A stretch of 64,000 nucleotides of DNA. Source: Akanthomyces muscarius. Lineage: Eukaryota > Ascomycota > Sordariomycetes > Hypocreales > Cordycipitaceae. The stretch lies in contig NC_079243.1 in assembly GCF_028009165.1 (NCBI RefSeq), positions 2,604,001-2,668,000 on the forward strand, read 5' to 3'. Below the pieces are notes generated by a model. It worked only from the letters and a program-made list of their open reading frames with translations. It had not been told where the DNA came from and did not search any database. Shown here piece by piece: positions 11,161 through 25,000 of the stretch. A program made the translations under genes and the position numbers. Numbering within the stretch: position 1 is the first letter of the stretch; every line of letters begins with the position of its first letter.

Positions 11161-11533
11161 TGTGATGAATTGGGCTTTGCAAAGCGGACTGGGTTCTTTG
11201 GAAGATGGTGAACGGTTGATGAGAAAGCTTTAATGGTGTAGCCTAAATGACGTTGCGGTTGGGCGTGCCTAGTAACGCCAGAGCTCGACTAGCGTTGGCG
11301 GTGGATGTGGCTGCCGCTTGTTTCCGAGATGGCTCATCAGACATGGTACTTCACGGATCGCAAATGCCACAAGACGATAATGACTTGAATTTTTTTCCCA
11401 CCCCGTTCGATACAACTAGGTACAAATTTCTATCGGTAACTTTCAAACTAGGTGTGTCTTTCCCGAATTCCACGAACTGCTCGGTCTTAACTGCGACTAA
11501 GTCATTTTTTCTTCCGACACTCTCGGGTAGCTT
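11161..11533. other. spacer between tandem minus-strand genes
   Basis: This 373 bp interval holds the 3' end of the desaturase gene and the promoter of FMP46. Nothing else was seen. Confidence 0.5.
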
Positions 11534-12954
11534 CTACCGTTGAGGAAAGGTGCGCCGCACATCCTCCTCCGTAAATCTCTTGGTCAGCCGTTTCAGTAGC
11601 CGCACGCGTCCCTCCATGCTGAGCTTGATTTGGTCTCCCATCGGCACCAAGCATTTTGCCAAAGTGTCATAGTCCTTCATCATCAGCCGCACTGTGATCA
11701 TGAGAAAGTCAATGTTGTGAAAGACCAGCGCGCCTTCTTTGGCATACGTTTCCTTTTGCTCCAGGAACGAGATGGGATGATCGCGCCAGTGACGCATCGG
11801 ATTCAAATGATGCGATGTATGGTACCCGTCATTGAAGCAGAATCGGTTACTCTTAGAAAAACACGCGTTGTTAGCTTCGCAGATATAATCACTGCAACCC
11901 TGAAGTGGCTACTTACTGGCACATCTATCAACGTTATACTGGAGCGGAAGTCCGAATCTGGCTCGTCTGGATCAACAAAGGCGTGTTGTCCCCAATTACC
12001 CACCATCAGACCAAGTCGCATGATCATGAAGGGCGCCACATATACGAAAAATGTTGGCTTGGCGCCACAAAGCTTAGACATGGTGAAGTAAAATAGGTAG
12101 GTTGACAGCTCCCATCCGGCAGTGCGAAACGCGGAATTAGGCCGTCGCGTCCTCAGAAAGTACAGAGGTAGATCAAGCCAAACCAAGAAATAAAAACGGC
12201 CGAGATAGCGTAAGAAGTCAACCACGCTGTCGCGCTGGTATCGAATCGTCGATGAGAGATCGCCAGGACCGTTGCCCTCGACGTGGTGGTGCTTGACATG
12301 GTGATAGTAATACGTGTTCCACGTATGGCCCATCAACGGATCTGTAATGTATGGAAACAGCTTGTCGAAAAGCCCAAATTTCTTATTAAGAATTCCACGC
12401 TGATGAATATGCTGGTGCATCATAAGAGTGTAGGTGCCGAGATAATAGAATTGCATGATGAGATGGAGAATGCCGTGGAGATATGAGAAATTCATATACA
12501 GATAGACTGCACTCGGGACGGATGTGGTGAAATACAGAGCCAGATGCAAAACCATGACGACGTCTGTCTCGTGGCGAGCAACGCGCCGGAGCGACCGGAG
12601 GAGAGGCCGAAGGAAGCTCTTGGCTGGGAGGCGACTTTCCACATCATCCACGGTCATGAGCACAGTCGGCTCAAAACCAATGTTTTTGGGCTCCCTCATG
12701 GCCTTGAGGGTCGTGACAGCTTCATGTACATCTGCATTATTTTCGGTGGATGCCGTGCTGGTGACTCGTCGTCTTGCGGGAGCATTGCCCATGCTGCACA
12801 ACGTACTGGTAGGCGACGAATCCTGGGTACTTTGAGCGACATGTTCTGGTAGGGCTTGTCCGAGCTGGAGCTGGATGTCATGCTCTAGATTTCTGAGAAC
12901 AATAGCATCTTGTACAGTAAGTGCATTGTCAAAGAACAAATGAGAGCCTGCCAT
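11534..12954 (-). CDS. membrane fatty acid desaturase/hydroxylase-like protein
   Basis: This is a di-iron membrane enzyme of the fatty acid desaturase superfamily; the substrate cannot be told from sequence. Two exons (12954-11917 and 11851-11534) are joined across a 65 bp intron (CCA|GTAAGT, branch CTAAC, acceptor CTAAG), giving 451 residues. Three histidine boxes are visible: HQHIH (180-184), HHVKHHH (218-224) and, in exon 2, HTSHH (357-361). Hydrophobic segments lie between about 130 and 175 and between 240 and 320. The first 130 residues are hydrophilic and form an extension beyond the catalytic core. After the last box comes 'LNPMRHWRDHPISFL', typical of the cytoplasmic end of such enzymes. 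The second intron half would otherwise read as an artificial C-terminus, so a single-exon model would lose the third box. Confidence 0.88.
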
Positions 12955-14989
12955 GCTGGGCTGGGCTAGTAGATCGAGAGCGACCTAGTATGGCATGTAA
13001 AAGCTCAATTGAAGGAGCGCACTCGGCGATTTTTGTGATTGATCAAGATAAAAGAGAAGCAACATCCCTACGAAAATCTTGAAACCCCCATTGGACTGGT
13101 CTGGCTTTTATCCAAACCCCAACCAAACAGGGACACACGGGACGCCCCTTTCTTTATAAATCGGCCGCCTAAATATACATGCTAGTCAACTGCAGAAGCT
13201 GCCCTGCTGCCGCACCTGCCGGGACAACCCTCTTTGCCTTTGCTTGGACCGCGTGACCCACCACTGAGATGAAGCTACTACTGGTGCATCCATCCCAACT
13301 AATCCATCGAATACCGTGCCGTGTTGCGTCCACGCGTCTACCAGTATGCCAGGGTGAGGATTGTTATTAATCATGGCAACTGAGCCGACGGCTTGATATT
13401 GGCACTACAGAGATTGGCATGAACGTGGCAATGAAGTGTTTGCTTCTGAACCGTTTGCTCTTTCACCTGCTTGCCCGCCTCCGCGCCTTGAGCAATTTGC
13501 TTCCGATACAGGGTCCCTAAAATTGGGGGCGCCAATAGGCCATGGCTGCCGCAAAGCAAGTATTCTCTTTGTTTATCGATCCATAATTGTGGGCTGGTCT
13601 GGGCTGTGCAGTCTTGCATTCCTGGAGCTAGCTGTGCATTTGCTCGCCAGAATGCTCCGAGCTTAGTACTTCTCGGACTCAAGGAAAATGCTGTAGTAAG
13701 GTGGACTACAGCGTACTCATGAATCATCAATCGGCCCAGTCAGAAAGACTGGTTACGAGGCTATAGTGAACAAAGCAGTGCGCTTGCCGAGTCACCGGCA
13801 GCCATGTCCCAAAATGTTGACCTAAAGCTGCAGTTTCATCTGCCGTTTGATCTTGGAGCTCAGGCCAGGGAAGCTTGCATAGGTATGCAGTGAGAAGCCA
13901 CGTTGACTGTTGACACACTCCCGAAGTGAATGGGCGAAATACAGTCTGTCCAGTGTCCTGACTGTGGCTCCCTGGGCGTGACGTTGCTTCGCCATTTCAA
14001 TGATCATGTTCCCTACCGTCAGACTGTGATCCAAACGGCCAGACGAGCGCAGTAGGCATTAATCATCTTGCTTTCTTCCATGGGTGGTTTTATAGGTTAT
14101 CGAGAGCATTCACATCCAACAATTCACCAAGCAATCCAATTCAGTTGAAAAACGTATATTTTCTCGATATTTTGATATAGACATGTGCTTAATTCAAGAT
14201 CGTGGTTGGGCTACGAATCGACCATCAATTGTCGCGTCGCCAGTTCGAGACCTGTAATCTTTTGTACCAGTTAGTTGAGCTGTCAACTGCCTTAAATTGC
14301 AAGAAAAGTATCAATAAACAATTGAGTGTCAGAATATGTAAGAAATTGAATATCAGTTATCTGGACGATATAGCATCTCCGGCGAGAGAGCCACCGACCA
14401 GAATCAATCGCAAATTTTTATCATCAGGGTAATTAGGAGCAGGTAAGGAGAAGACGTGAGAAAATATAATCTTACCGTTAGTGGCAGCTGGGTATCACGG
14501 AGAATGCAGAAGCACTTTACACCACTTCATGCCTCTCCATTCCCAATAGCTGCATCTGCGAAGAGAATGCTTCACAGTTGATAGCAAACAGAAGACAGAG
14601 ACTGTACCAAAAAAAAAATATTGGGAGCTAATAAAGTAGGCAAGTGGGCCGAAGAAGTGGAACAACCGCAGCCAGGCCAGACGCAACAATTTTCGGGGCG
14701 TGGCGAAACTGATAATCCGTGAATTTTCGTTAGGGCACGCTGTGATTTTTCATAACCCACACGCTTGCTTTAGCCGAGACTCTCAAAAAGTCATTTGGTG
14801 CTTTCAAGGCGTGTGCATCTCCAAACTACATCCACCCCAGACCATAACCGACATTTGGTACGAACAAAACACTTCCCGTCCTCGAGAGCGCATACAACCA
14901 TTCTTTACTTCGAACACAGAGACGTTGCGCCGTACGAATAGAGCATTTCGGGCTGACCGTTTCTCCCCTCCAGATCAACAATAGTCACA
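12955..14989. other. 2 kb intergenic region between divergent genes
   Basis: This region separates the desaturase gene (minus) from RPL14 (plus). A TTTATAAA element lies near 13152, about 200 bp before the desaturase start. Frames up to about 120 codons occur but show no domain, no signal peptide and no plausible splice partners. The 300 bp before RPL14 is pyrimidine-rich, as is common for fungal ribosomal protein genes. Confidence 0.5.
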
Positions 14990-15536
14990 ATGGGCGAAGC
15001 TCTGATTGAGGGATCCAACTGGCGCCTCGTTGAGGTTGGCCGTGTTGTTGTCATCACCAACGACCACCCCTTCACTGGCAGACTCGCTGCCATTGTCGAG
15101 ATCATCGACCACAAGCGCGTACGTTCGATCACTGTGGAAGCCGCAAGCGCAGGCGGAAGAGATATATTGGTTTCATGATGGGGCAGTCCTTTACTGACAT
15201 GCGTTTCTCCCTCGAATTTAGGTTCTCGTCGAAGGCACCTCCTCAGATGATAGCCTCGTTGTCCCGAGACAAGCTGTTCCCCTGAACAAGGTCCTCCTGT
15301 CGTCCCTCGTCATCCCCGGTCTCCTCCGTGGCTCCCGCCACGCCACCCTGAAGAAGCAGTGGGAGAAGGCCGAGATCGACTCTAAGTGGAAGGAGACCAA
15401 CTGGGCTAAGAAGCGCGCCCAGGTCGCTAAGCGCAAGGCCCTTTCCGACTTTGACCGCTTCAAGGTCATGCGCCTCAAGACTCAGCGCCGATTCGAGGAG
15501 CGCAAGGCTCTGGCCAAGATCAAGGCTTCCGCGTAA
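14990..15536 (+). CDS. RPL14: 60S ribosomal protein L14 (eL14)
   Basis: This is a structural protein of the large ribosomal subunit. Two exons (14990-15118 and 15222-15536) join in phase 0 to 147 residues. The N-terminus '[17 protein letters not shown]' with '[18 protein letters not shown]' forms the KOW-like fold of eL14. After the splice come '[17 protein letters not shown]' and a long basic C-terminal helix ending '[16 protein letters not shown]'. The ATG follows a TCACAATG context typical of strongly translated fungal genes. The gene opens a run of four highly expressed housekeeping genes. Confidence 0.97.
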
Positions 15537-16310
15537 ACCGCCCTTTTGTCATGGAGTTCAATTGTAATGTTGGAGTCATGAGCAAGGGATATTTTTGGGT
15601 CGCAGAAAGCATTGACAGGCAAGGGGGAGATTTCACGGTATAGATGGTTGCGGTATGAAAAATTCCGGACAGGCAAAAACGCATTACGGCAGCATGACAG
15701 CGTTTGAAAAGCTGCTTGCTGTTTTTCTTTTTATAAAAACCCCAACCCCCGTTCTGGAAGGGCTGTATGTCACACTTCATCGATTACGATGAGCGGCGTC
15801 AATACGGAAGTTCAGAGATTCAAATGAATTACAAAAAAAAAAAGAACGAAAAACCGGTGTACAATGCAGTGAAATCAACATGCTGAACAATTGGCTTATA
15901 GTAAGGCGTAATTCGGAAATGAAAGTGATGTACTATCATTATTTTGTCACCTTCAATGTCGCTCGGCTTCGTCATTCCTCAATGTTCGCCAGAGCTGGAG
16001 TCAAGGCAAGCCAAGGCGGCAGTGGTAGATTACCCAATACGGTTTAGCGCCAGTCCACCACCAAACCCTAGAATTTCGCTGTGCGGTTTTGGCCTCACAA
16101 AACGGAGGCGGCTGTGAATCGTAGCTAGAGCACGACCCCATCAGATTTGACAAGAATCTGTAAGTAACTGCCGCCTCAACGACAGAAATACGGTCAATTT
16201 GCTGTCTGGATGAAGCCACAGAAATGGGCTTTTATTTGGAGCAAATCTGACGTTGGCGCGGGGTGGTGGCAGGTCGCTAACCAGCCGAAACAGTACATAC
16301 ATCAGTCACA
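15537..16310. other. spacer between RPL14 and EGD2
   Basis: This 774 bp interval holds the RPL14 3' region (with an A(12) run near 15833) and the EGD2 promoter. No gene was recognised. Confidence 0.5.
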
Positions 16311-17072
<762 letters not shown>

Positions 17073-17606
17073 CCTTGATGTGTTTCTAAAAGAACGTTAT
17101 CTTGTTTTACTGCAACGCATACGAAAGAGAGTGTGGGATGGGAAAAGCTGTTCATATGTTGGTAGTGCGTTACAACGCATGTGCTAGCCACTGTATAGAC
17201 GTACTTTGGTATCTTGACATGGGTTTGATATCTAAAATGGAATCAAATGAACAAAGCCTCGTCTCATGTATGACTTGCTATGAAGCTGACCTCACAACAT
17301 GCGGTTGCATGCGCTTGTAGAACTAACATAGTGGACTGACCAGGCGAAAAAATTAGAGATCCCCAGATGGCAACCGTGTCTTTAATGGCCCAGTAAATAT
17401 TTGAAGCAATCAAGCCCATCAACTTTGCTGACCGCAGCTATACCGTCATCTTTGCTGGTGCAGCTCGGGACAAGTCGCGATGACGGTCACGTGATATGGT
17501 CACGTTGGCGCTTCGTTCCTGGGTGCCCGGGGCCGCAGCAAAGTCAATCAACACCTTGGACCAGCAATTACCTCTCCACTCCGAGAAACCTCACAACAAC
17601 GACAAA
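17073..17606. other. spacer between EGD2 and ATP7
   Basis: This 534 bp interval carries the EGD2 3' region and the promoter of the ATP synthase gene. Nothing else was found. Confidence 0.5.
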
Positions 17607-18479
17607 ATGGCCACGGTAAGTCGAAAACTTTCCAATTGAGGCGATCCGCACGCGAATTCCACTCCGAACCCAATTCGAGCGATGCAGGCGCCGCCGCGAG
17701 GCGCCCATCTCGACGAACAAAAAGGGAGCACCCGACCGTGCGGATCCGCCGAACCCCCCCGACCCGAGCCAAGCGATGAAGACCGAAAATGATGGAACAG
17801 CGTGAACTAATTCGGATTCATAAAAACAGCGAAGCGCTGCTCTGAAGCTTGACTGGTCCAAGGTGACCAGCTCGCTGGGCCTCCGCGGCAACACCGTCTC
17901 CGCGCTGCAGGCGTTCAAGAAGCGCAACGAAGACGCCCGCCGCAAGGTGCAGCTGCTGTCTGAGCAGGCCACCACGGTCGACTTTGCCCACTACCGCTCG
18001 AGCCTCAAGAACCAGGCCGTCGTCGAGGAGATTGAGAAGCGCTTCACCGCCTTCAAGCCCGCCTCGTACGACGTCAACCGCCAGCTCAAGGCCATCGACG
18101 CCTTCGAGGTCGAGGCCGTCAAGAACGCCGAGGCCACCAAGCAGGCCGTTGACCTCGAGCTCAAGGACCTCGCCGCCACCCTCAAGAACATTGAGGAGGC
18201 TCGCGCCTTTGAGGATCTCACTGTTGTATGTCTATGCCCGGGTCGTGATGATGGTGGAGTCTGCGTGGTTGTTGCAAGGATGGGTGCTGATGAGATATTT
18301 AACAGGACGAAGTTGCTGCCGCCGAGAAGTCCATCGACGAGAAGGCTACCCAGCTCATTTCCAAGGGCCGATGGATGGTCCCTGGATACAAGGTACGTTT
18401 ACTGTCCCGTTGCTGTGAAACCTCGCGCAGATTGCTGACCCCCCAACAGGAGAAGTTCGGCGACCTCGCCCTTGTATAA
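17607..18479 (+). CDS. ATP7: mitochondrial ATP synthase subunit d
   Basis: Subunit d is part of the peripheral stalk (stator) of the mitochondrial F1Fo ATP synthase. Four exons (17607-17615, 17830-18225, 18306-18392, 18450-18479) join in phase 0 to 173 residues. The first exon codes only MAT, followed by a 214 bp intron; it joins to '[20 protein letters not shown]'. The middle exon is the helical body ('[19 protein letters not shown]'). Exon 3 begins '[19 protein letters not shown]' and the last codes 'EKFGDLALV'. All boundaries have good signals. Length and ends agree with fungal ATP7. Confidence 0.96.
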
Positions 18480-18904
18480 TCAGCTTACGCTGCCCGGCTT
18501 TACAACCCTACAGCTTTCCTTTCTGTACTCTAGCATTGTAGATACAATATATCAAAGTGGTAGGGCTACGTCTCTACTTATACCCCAACTTTTGTCTGTC
18601 ATGGCAACGTGATGTGTTTGAATGCTCCGCCTACGAGCTGCCACGACTTCTCCTTGCTCATCTGGTGCAAAAAGGCTAGTCTAGATAGTTTTGGGCCAGT
18701 TTTTGAAATTTTTAGTCGTAATCTTTTTTCTTTTTTTAAAAAAAAAAAAAAAAAAAAGAAATAGTTGCGGATTATAGAACGGGAACCAACAAGCAAGCTC
18801 CGTATGCAATGCTCTCCAGGCTATCAAGTATCTTCAAATGCTCCAACACGGCTACTTCCCTGCGATATATCTTCCCACCTCAAACATGTTTCTTTATAGC
18901 TTTA
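18480..18904. other. convergent 3' spacer with a long A run
   Basis: This interval lies between the 3' ends of ATP7 and UBC13. It holds an uninterrupted A run of about 20 bases at 18738-18757 next to a T-rich stretch. It is not coding. Confidence 0.6.
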
Positions 18905-19602
18905 TCAAGGCTTGGCATACTTGGCGGTCCATTCCTTGGCCGTTGCAATGGCGGCTTGTTCGTCGTCCTTCCAGCTCTTTGCGACATCGGCAGCCAGAGG
19001 GTCGTCGGGGTTGGGGGCGCCGAGGAGGGCCTGGATAGACAGCAGGATAGTTCTGATTTGCAGGGCTGGAGACCAATTGTCTTTGAAGAAAAGAAGTTAG
19101 CCGACCATTATCATAGACGGGTGAAATTTTCATATTCTAGTGAATCCCTACTTTTCAAAACATCGAGGCAGATGCGACCGAGCTTGTCGACGTTGGGGTG
19201 GAAGATCTTGGTGAGGAAACGAATCTTCGGAGGCGTCATGGGGTAGTCTTCGGGTAGGAATAGTTCGAGCTTGAAAATTCCACCTGCGATGATTGCTGTG
19301 TGTCAATAATTATGCATTTCCCGAGCTCGTGGCGAGGTATCTGCTGTCGTGACGACGCGGGGCAGACGAACCTTCGTAAGGCGACTGCGCAGGGCCGTGA
19401 ATCTCGACATCAAAATAACGCAGGTTATCCTCGTGAGGGATGGCGCTGATTCCGGGGACACTATAAGGAGAAGGAGACAAGATTGGGCCGATTAGCTTTG
19501 GACAGCGCCGTTGTAGGGGATCAAAGACCCGAGGCCAAGGTTGACGTACGGTTCGGCCATGAGGCGTTCTGTCTCTTTTATTATTCGCTTCGGCAGAGCC
19601 AT
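18905..19602 (-). CDS. UBC13: ubiquitin-conjugating enzyme E2 Ubc13
   Basis: Ubc13, with the E2 variant Mms2, builds lysine-63-linked ubiquitin chains used in error-free post-replication repair. Four exons (19602-19550, 19460-19372, 19283-19152, 19080-18905) give 149 residues. The N-terminus '[20 protein letters not shown]' is diagnostic of Ubc13. The catalytic cysteine is in '[18 protein letters not shown]', and the E2 motif '[19 protein letters not shown]' precedes it. The end is '[13 protein letters not shown]'. Exon 4 uses a CAAAG acceptor, which is weaker than the others but is fixed by the conserved frame. There is no C-terminal extension. The gene is convergent with ATP7. Confidence 0.96.
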
Positions 19603-20524
19603 GGTCGTATTTGTTCGACTTTGACTGATAGAAGCGGACAGACTGGGTTTTTTATTTAGTCGAAAGTGTACTTCCCGTCGACAGGATATCGTGTTGTAGA
19701 CGGCGAAGCTGGGAGGCAGAATGGCAAAATGACCGGGCGGGCGGCGGCGCGCGCACACACAGAGAACTGGTCAGCTGCAGGTCGCACGGCGGGGGGGCAT
19801 GCGACAGAGATGAGGCGCGACAGGCAGAGCAGCTGGCGAATGGTTGCTGCAGGCTTTCTGGGTCGGAGAGGGGGGATGGGGGAGGGCGTCAGTATATCGC
19901 GAGTGTGGGATGCAGCGGAACAAACGGCCAAGACTTTTTGGAGGGGTTTTGGTTGCCGACGATGGGGAGGCACGGAGGGGAGGCTGATAATACCTAAGTG
20001 GCGTGGTGGGCTTCCGCGACATCACCACAAACGACCCCTCGGGCAGGTGGCCGGCCCTGCGAGTTAGTGGGCTGTTTAGCGGTTGTCGAGCGTCGTTCGG
20101 GCGTCTTGGTTGGCTCCGGGCGATGATGCGCACTTAGGTAAGGCATTTTTTATGTTGTTGCTCTGGAATAAATTAAAGCAAGTAAAATATAATACAAGGT
20201 TTTTTCAGTGTTATTATGAAGTGCTCCAAGTTCTTTCAACAGCCATTATTCTCGACAAAACTGAATCATTTGGTAGGCTGTCACCCATGTCACTGGTCTC
20301 GACCAAGGCACTCGTACTTTGTCGAGTTGATTTTTTCAATATTCGTGATATAGTGCAACCCTTCATTTAATGATGTTTCTTTTTTCTTTTTCATTCTGCT
20401 TTCGTTTTTGTTGCGTGTAACATTTCCTGCTCATGTCTATGGCTGATAACGAGAAGGTAATCCATCCGCGAACGAAACACCCAGTTCTGACTCCGAAATC
20501 AATAAGTCGAAGACCAGTGACATT
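19603..20524. other. spacer between UBC13 and HEM3
   Basis: The 922 bp carry the UBC13 promoter and the HEM3 3' region. The part at 19680-20080 is purine-rich on the plus strand and gives long open frames on both strands, but none looks like a protein. Confidence 0.5.
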
Positions 20525-21586
20525 TTATTCCTTTGCAGGCCGGTTTGCTATTATGGCTTGTAAAATTTCCCTGGCACCACCTTTGACAAGAATCTCTGCC
20601 ATTTCGTGACCAAACGCCTCGGCCTCGTCATTCGTCTTGATAACCCGCTCCAACGCATCATCCACAGCCGTCTTGCCGTCCAGGCTCACCACGATCGCCC
20701 GCAGTCGCAGCGTGTACTCCTCCGCGTTGCCCGTGACCCATTCCGTCTCGGCGCCAATCGGCACCGTGCAGCCTCCCTCGAGCTTCCTCAGCAGCGCGCG
20801 CTCGGCCAGGCAGGCCAGCGTCGCCTTTTCGTCGGCCAGCGGCCGCAGCATCGCCAGCGTCGTCGTGTCGCCCTTGCGGATCTCGAGGCCTAGAGCGCCC
20901 TGGCCGACGGCGTGGTAGATGCCGCCGTCCTTGGAGCCGAGGTACTGGCTGATGCGGTGCTTCAGGCCCATGCGCTCCAGCCCGGCCGCCGACATGATCA
21001 TGCACGTGTACTCGCCCTCCGGGCTGTCCACCTTCGCGAGCCGCGTGTCGACGTTGCCGCGCAGGTTGGCGAAGCGCAGGTGCGGGTAGAGACGGCGCAG
21101 CTGGGCGGCGCGGCGCACAGAGGAGGTGCCCACGACGGCGCCCTCGGGCAGCGTTTGCAGGCTGGTGTGCGGCAGGCCGGCCTTGACGATGAGGGCGTCG
21201 CGTGCGTCGTCGCGCGCGGGGATGACGGCTAGCTCACAGTCATCTGGTAACGACGTGGGCATGTCTAGTTATTACACGTTAATGGAACGGACTTGTAAAG
21301 AAAGAGGATGGAAAGGCCTACCTTTGAGGCAGTGGACAATCACATCAATCTTGCGCGCCGTCAGCTTCTCCTCGAGCTCGGATGTCCACAGGTTCTTGCC
21401 CTCGAAACTGTATAACGCCGTAATCTTGTCACGGTCCCCAAGAGTACGCATCGCGTCGACCTCAAAGGACTTGTACGGAAAGCGCTTCTGCAAATTGTCC
21501 CGGATGCCCTCGGCTTGGATCTTGGCCAGGATGGATTGGCGGGTGCCAATGCGCACGGTAGGAAGCTTTGCCGTAGAGTCTGTCAT
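20525..21586 (-). CDS. HEM3: porphobilinogen deaminase (hydroxymethylbilane synthase)
   Basis: This cytosolic enzyme joins four porphobilinogen units into hydroxymethylbilane in heme synthesis. Two exons (21586-21322 and 21264-20525) join across a 57 bp intron to 334 residues, the normal length. Visible motifs are 'VRIGTRQSILAKIQAE' near the N-terminus, 'FEGKNLWTSELEEKL', 'HCLKDMPTSLPDD' across the splice, 'VVGTSSVRRAAQLRRLYP' and 'NLRGNVDTRLAKV'. The dipyrromethane-cofactor cysteine is in 'LEGGCTVPIGA' at about residue 253. In many fungi the GGC motif is followed directly by this pattern, so the enzyme looks intact. Confidence 0.97.
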
Positions 21587-22004
21587 TGCGTGTGGCCGAT
21601 AATCAAGTTATAACAGGAGAATTGAATGAAAGAGTAAAACGACAGTATCCAATCGGGCAATCCTTTTTTTATTTATTTGCCGTATGATGCCAGGATGTGA
21701 GATGTACCAGGCTGAGTGAGGCTCGGCTCTGGTTTGGAGACATTTCCACCCACCCCGCCAACGGGCTGCCAGGCTTGCAACCGAAACTGCGGAGAACACC
21801 GGAATTCCACACATGATTGGGCACAACGGTTCGCATGCGGTTGTTGTATTATTATAAACGCCCGGTACTTTACAAGAGCATATAGCTGCTGCTGCCTGCC
21901 AACGCCCGCTCTGAAAACAAGTCGCCTCAAGTACATGAAAAACATCGCCTTGCACCTACGAAATATCGTGCACGCAGAAGCATGGTCTACCCAACGAGAG
22001 AAAA
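21587..22004. other. spacer between MTC5 and HEM3
   Basis: This 418 bp interval contains the MTC5 3' region and the HEM3 promoter. A frame crossing it on the plus strand is without features. Confidence 0.5.
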
Positions 22005-25000
22005 CTAGCCTCCTCGCCGGCCGCCACGCTTCTGGCCTGTGCTTCGCGACCACGAGCTGGCTGTCCGCTTAAACGGTCCAAATCCAAGTGACACGGGTGG
22101 TGTAACTGGCTTTGGTTTGCTGCTCCCTGCCGTGTCGAAGCCTAACCGGCCCCATCCGCGCGGCTGTTTCTCTGGCACCGCCACCTCTTCCTCTTCGTCA
22201 CCGCTTCCCATCGCAGGGTCTGGGAGAAGGCTCATCGTCTGCCGACTCTTGAGCATTGCTGCCTGTAGCGCTGCCCAGGACTCGACTTGTCCGTTTGCCG
22301 CTTCTTCCACGCAATTGCATTCATCGCCTGCGGGACAATACATTTCGCCCGCAGCATGCCATTCACCCAGGCAATCTTCGTGGCTAGCGCAGCCGCATGC
22401 AAGACAAGCCGGGAACAGCGCATCGACCGGTTCTGTACAGTATACGCAAATGAGTTTGTCCTGCCGTTGCTGGCACCTGTCACAAGTGCCGACAGCACCA
22501 CCAACCTTGAGGTCAGATGATGTATACTGCAGCGGCTCCAACTGAGTTTCGTGGACACGGCAGAGGCCGATGATATCCAGACCGCGGCCTGACGCGAGGA
22601 GAGCTTGCAGATTGTCCTGTTTACCCATCGCCAGAGGTGATGACTTGCCAGGTAGAATGATTTTGCCATTGGCGCTGAATTGGCTGTCTTCGAGTCCGCT
22701 TGACGATGCGTCTTCTTTTAAGATGTTAAATTTCAGGACCTCTAAGCGAGCCAGTGGTTGCTCCCACATCTGCAACAGCTCCGCATAAGCGTATCTGTAG
22801 TTGATGTGCAGGTCTGATAACTTCGGGTCCAGTAGGGGACGCGACATCCACCCGTCGTCGTCAAAAATGCTCTGGTCCTCTAAAATGATCGCGACGTTGG
22901 TAGGGACCAAGGTTGTGAGGTCTTCTTTCCGAGCATCATCATCGGACATAGATGTCCTGCCGCCGCCAGATCCAACCACAGCTGTAGTTCCTCCGGCACT
23001 ACTACTTCCCGTGCGTGGTGCAATGCTGTTCAAAATCATCTCAGCTGGGCTAGACTTCTTCTTTCCCTGCGAAGGTGGTGATGCAGATGTCGCTGTTCCC
23101 GTGAAGGAGCGGGGCAGATTTGCAGCCAAAGCCGACGCAAATCCAGTGCTACTTTTCTGTTGAATGGGTTGTGAAGTTGGGGACTTGGAAAGCGCTGACC
23201 CAGCTTCTTGGTCGCCCAAGAAGCCTTTGCTCTTTGACGGTGGCGTTTCGCCACAAGAGAACGAGTTCGGCCCCGTTTCAGCATTCCATACACCATCATC
23301 CGACGTTTGTGACCTAGCATAGTTTATTGGAGTGTGAAGTGTCCCAGGTGTTGTTACGGCAGAGTTGGTGAAGCTTCTGCTGTATATGTTCCACGAGGTA
23401 GCATCTGCGGGGAAGTACTCCAGAGAATAAGACGGTGCTTTCAAGGGCAATGGAGTTTCTTGCTTGGGAAGGTTTGATTCGGCATATGCGACTCCATGGT
23501 CTGTTGAAGCTTCGCTAAATATGCAGGCCAGCATAGCCAGCATTTGAATGTCGGCCGTACTCTCGAAATGATCAAAGAGATCGACAAGAAGATCTTTGGC
23601 TAAGGGATGCTGGCCCCATCTAACTCTGCCGAAAAGCGCATTGTCATGCAGCCACGGATCTGGGGGGGCGTTCTTATCGATGTAGCCAACTCGTGAAACA
23701 ACATCTCGCGCAATGACCAAGATCGAGTCACGCTTTGCGTTGCCTGCCAACACCTCCAAGGGTATGCCTTTGTGTAGGAGAAGAGCAAGATACAGCCAGA
23801 TGTTTGAGAGGTCAGTAAACCCATATTTCTCCGCAACACGCGCATTGTGGTTGCACACATCTGCTCCATCACCAAAGATAGCATACTCTTCAGCGAATTC
23901 CCTCTTTGAAGGCAAGTCCGCGCGAAGGTCGTGGATCGAAATGACGTTCCGTGCCTTGATGATGCGGCGCCGGCTCATTCCAGTGCCGGTAGCTGTTCCG
24001 ATGCCTGTGCCTGTTCCAGTGCCGGTGCCGGTGCCAGCGCCACTAGACCTCACTGAGCGATCCTCGCTCCATGCCTTCTTTGGTTGGCGGCTCGGACGAT
24101 ACCACATATTCATATTATGAATCGAAGTAGATTCCGAGTCACTAGAAGAGGATTCGGAAGAGGATCGGTCTGAATCGGAATCTGCTGATTGGTCATCGGT
24201 GGCAGACGCTTCTTCGATATTTTCTCGCTGGCGGGGACTTTGATCGTACGATAAACGTCCGAAGCCAGCAAAGAATGGCTCATTCTTCGGTCGATCTTTG
24301 AGGGCTTCTCCGGTAGACGAGAACAGCGCTCGAAACTTCTCTTCCTTTGTAGGAAAGAAACATACAAGCTTTCCATCGTTGGAGAACCGTGCGCCGCATG
24401 TTCGAGGAGGCGGAGGCATGATGGCACGGCCATGAGGGGCAATTGTCGTGTCGACCTCGCCTGTATTGGGAAGCTCTTGCGACATGGATATCGATCCAGT
24501 GGCTGCAGGGTCTTCATCCTCACTTGAGCTATCATCTGCCAGTCCATCAATGTCATCGTCCAGATCCCGCACATTTTTGAAGAACGTGGTGCTAGATTCC
24601 AGATCTACTTCGCCGAGCAAATATGTAAATGCAACTTCGAGGCAATTTTGCTTTCGCAGCAAAAACTGGTTTGCCAACTTGTGGATTTCGCGGTGCAGTC
24701 TCTTGTGTGTCTCTTCTGGCATGAAGGATGACTTTTCAATCGTGAATTTGGGCGCCTTATGTTTAGGATATCCCGTGGGGACATCAATTTTGACTTGGAT
24801 GAAGATGGAGTCGGCATCGACGCCCCACGGGCCTGTCAGTGAAGCATTGAAGGTCAAGCTGTCCATGTCAATGCTATCCCATTTTACCTTCGGAATTTGT
24901 GTGCTGACGCGTAGCAGCTCTTCTTGGATGGTATCAGGTTCGCCCCATTGGTCTTCCGGAAAGCTGTGTGCGAGTATACCGTCTTTAGACGGCAAACGAC

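Noticed and set aside
14220..14260. GTTCGAGAC resembling a tRNA T-loop
   Set aside because: No acceptor stem, D-loop or anticodon arm could be paired around it; no tRNA gene was found by eye anywhere in the window.
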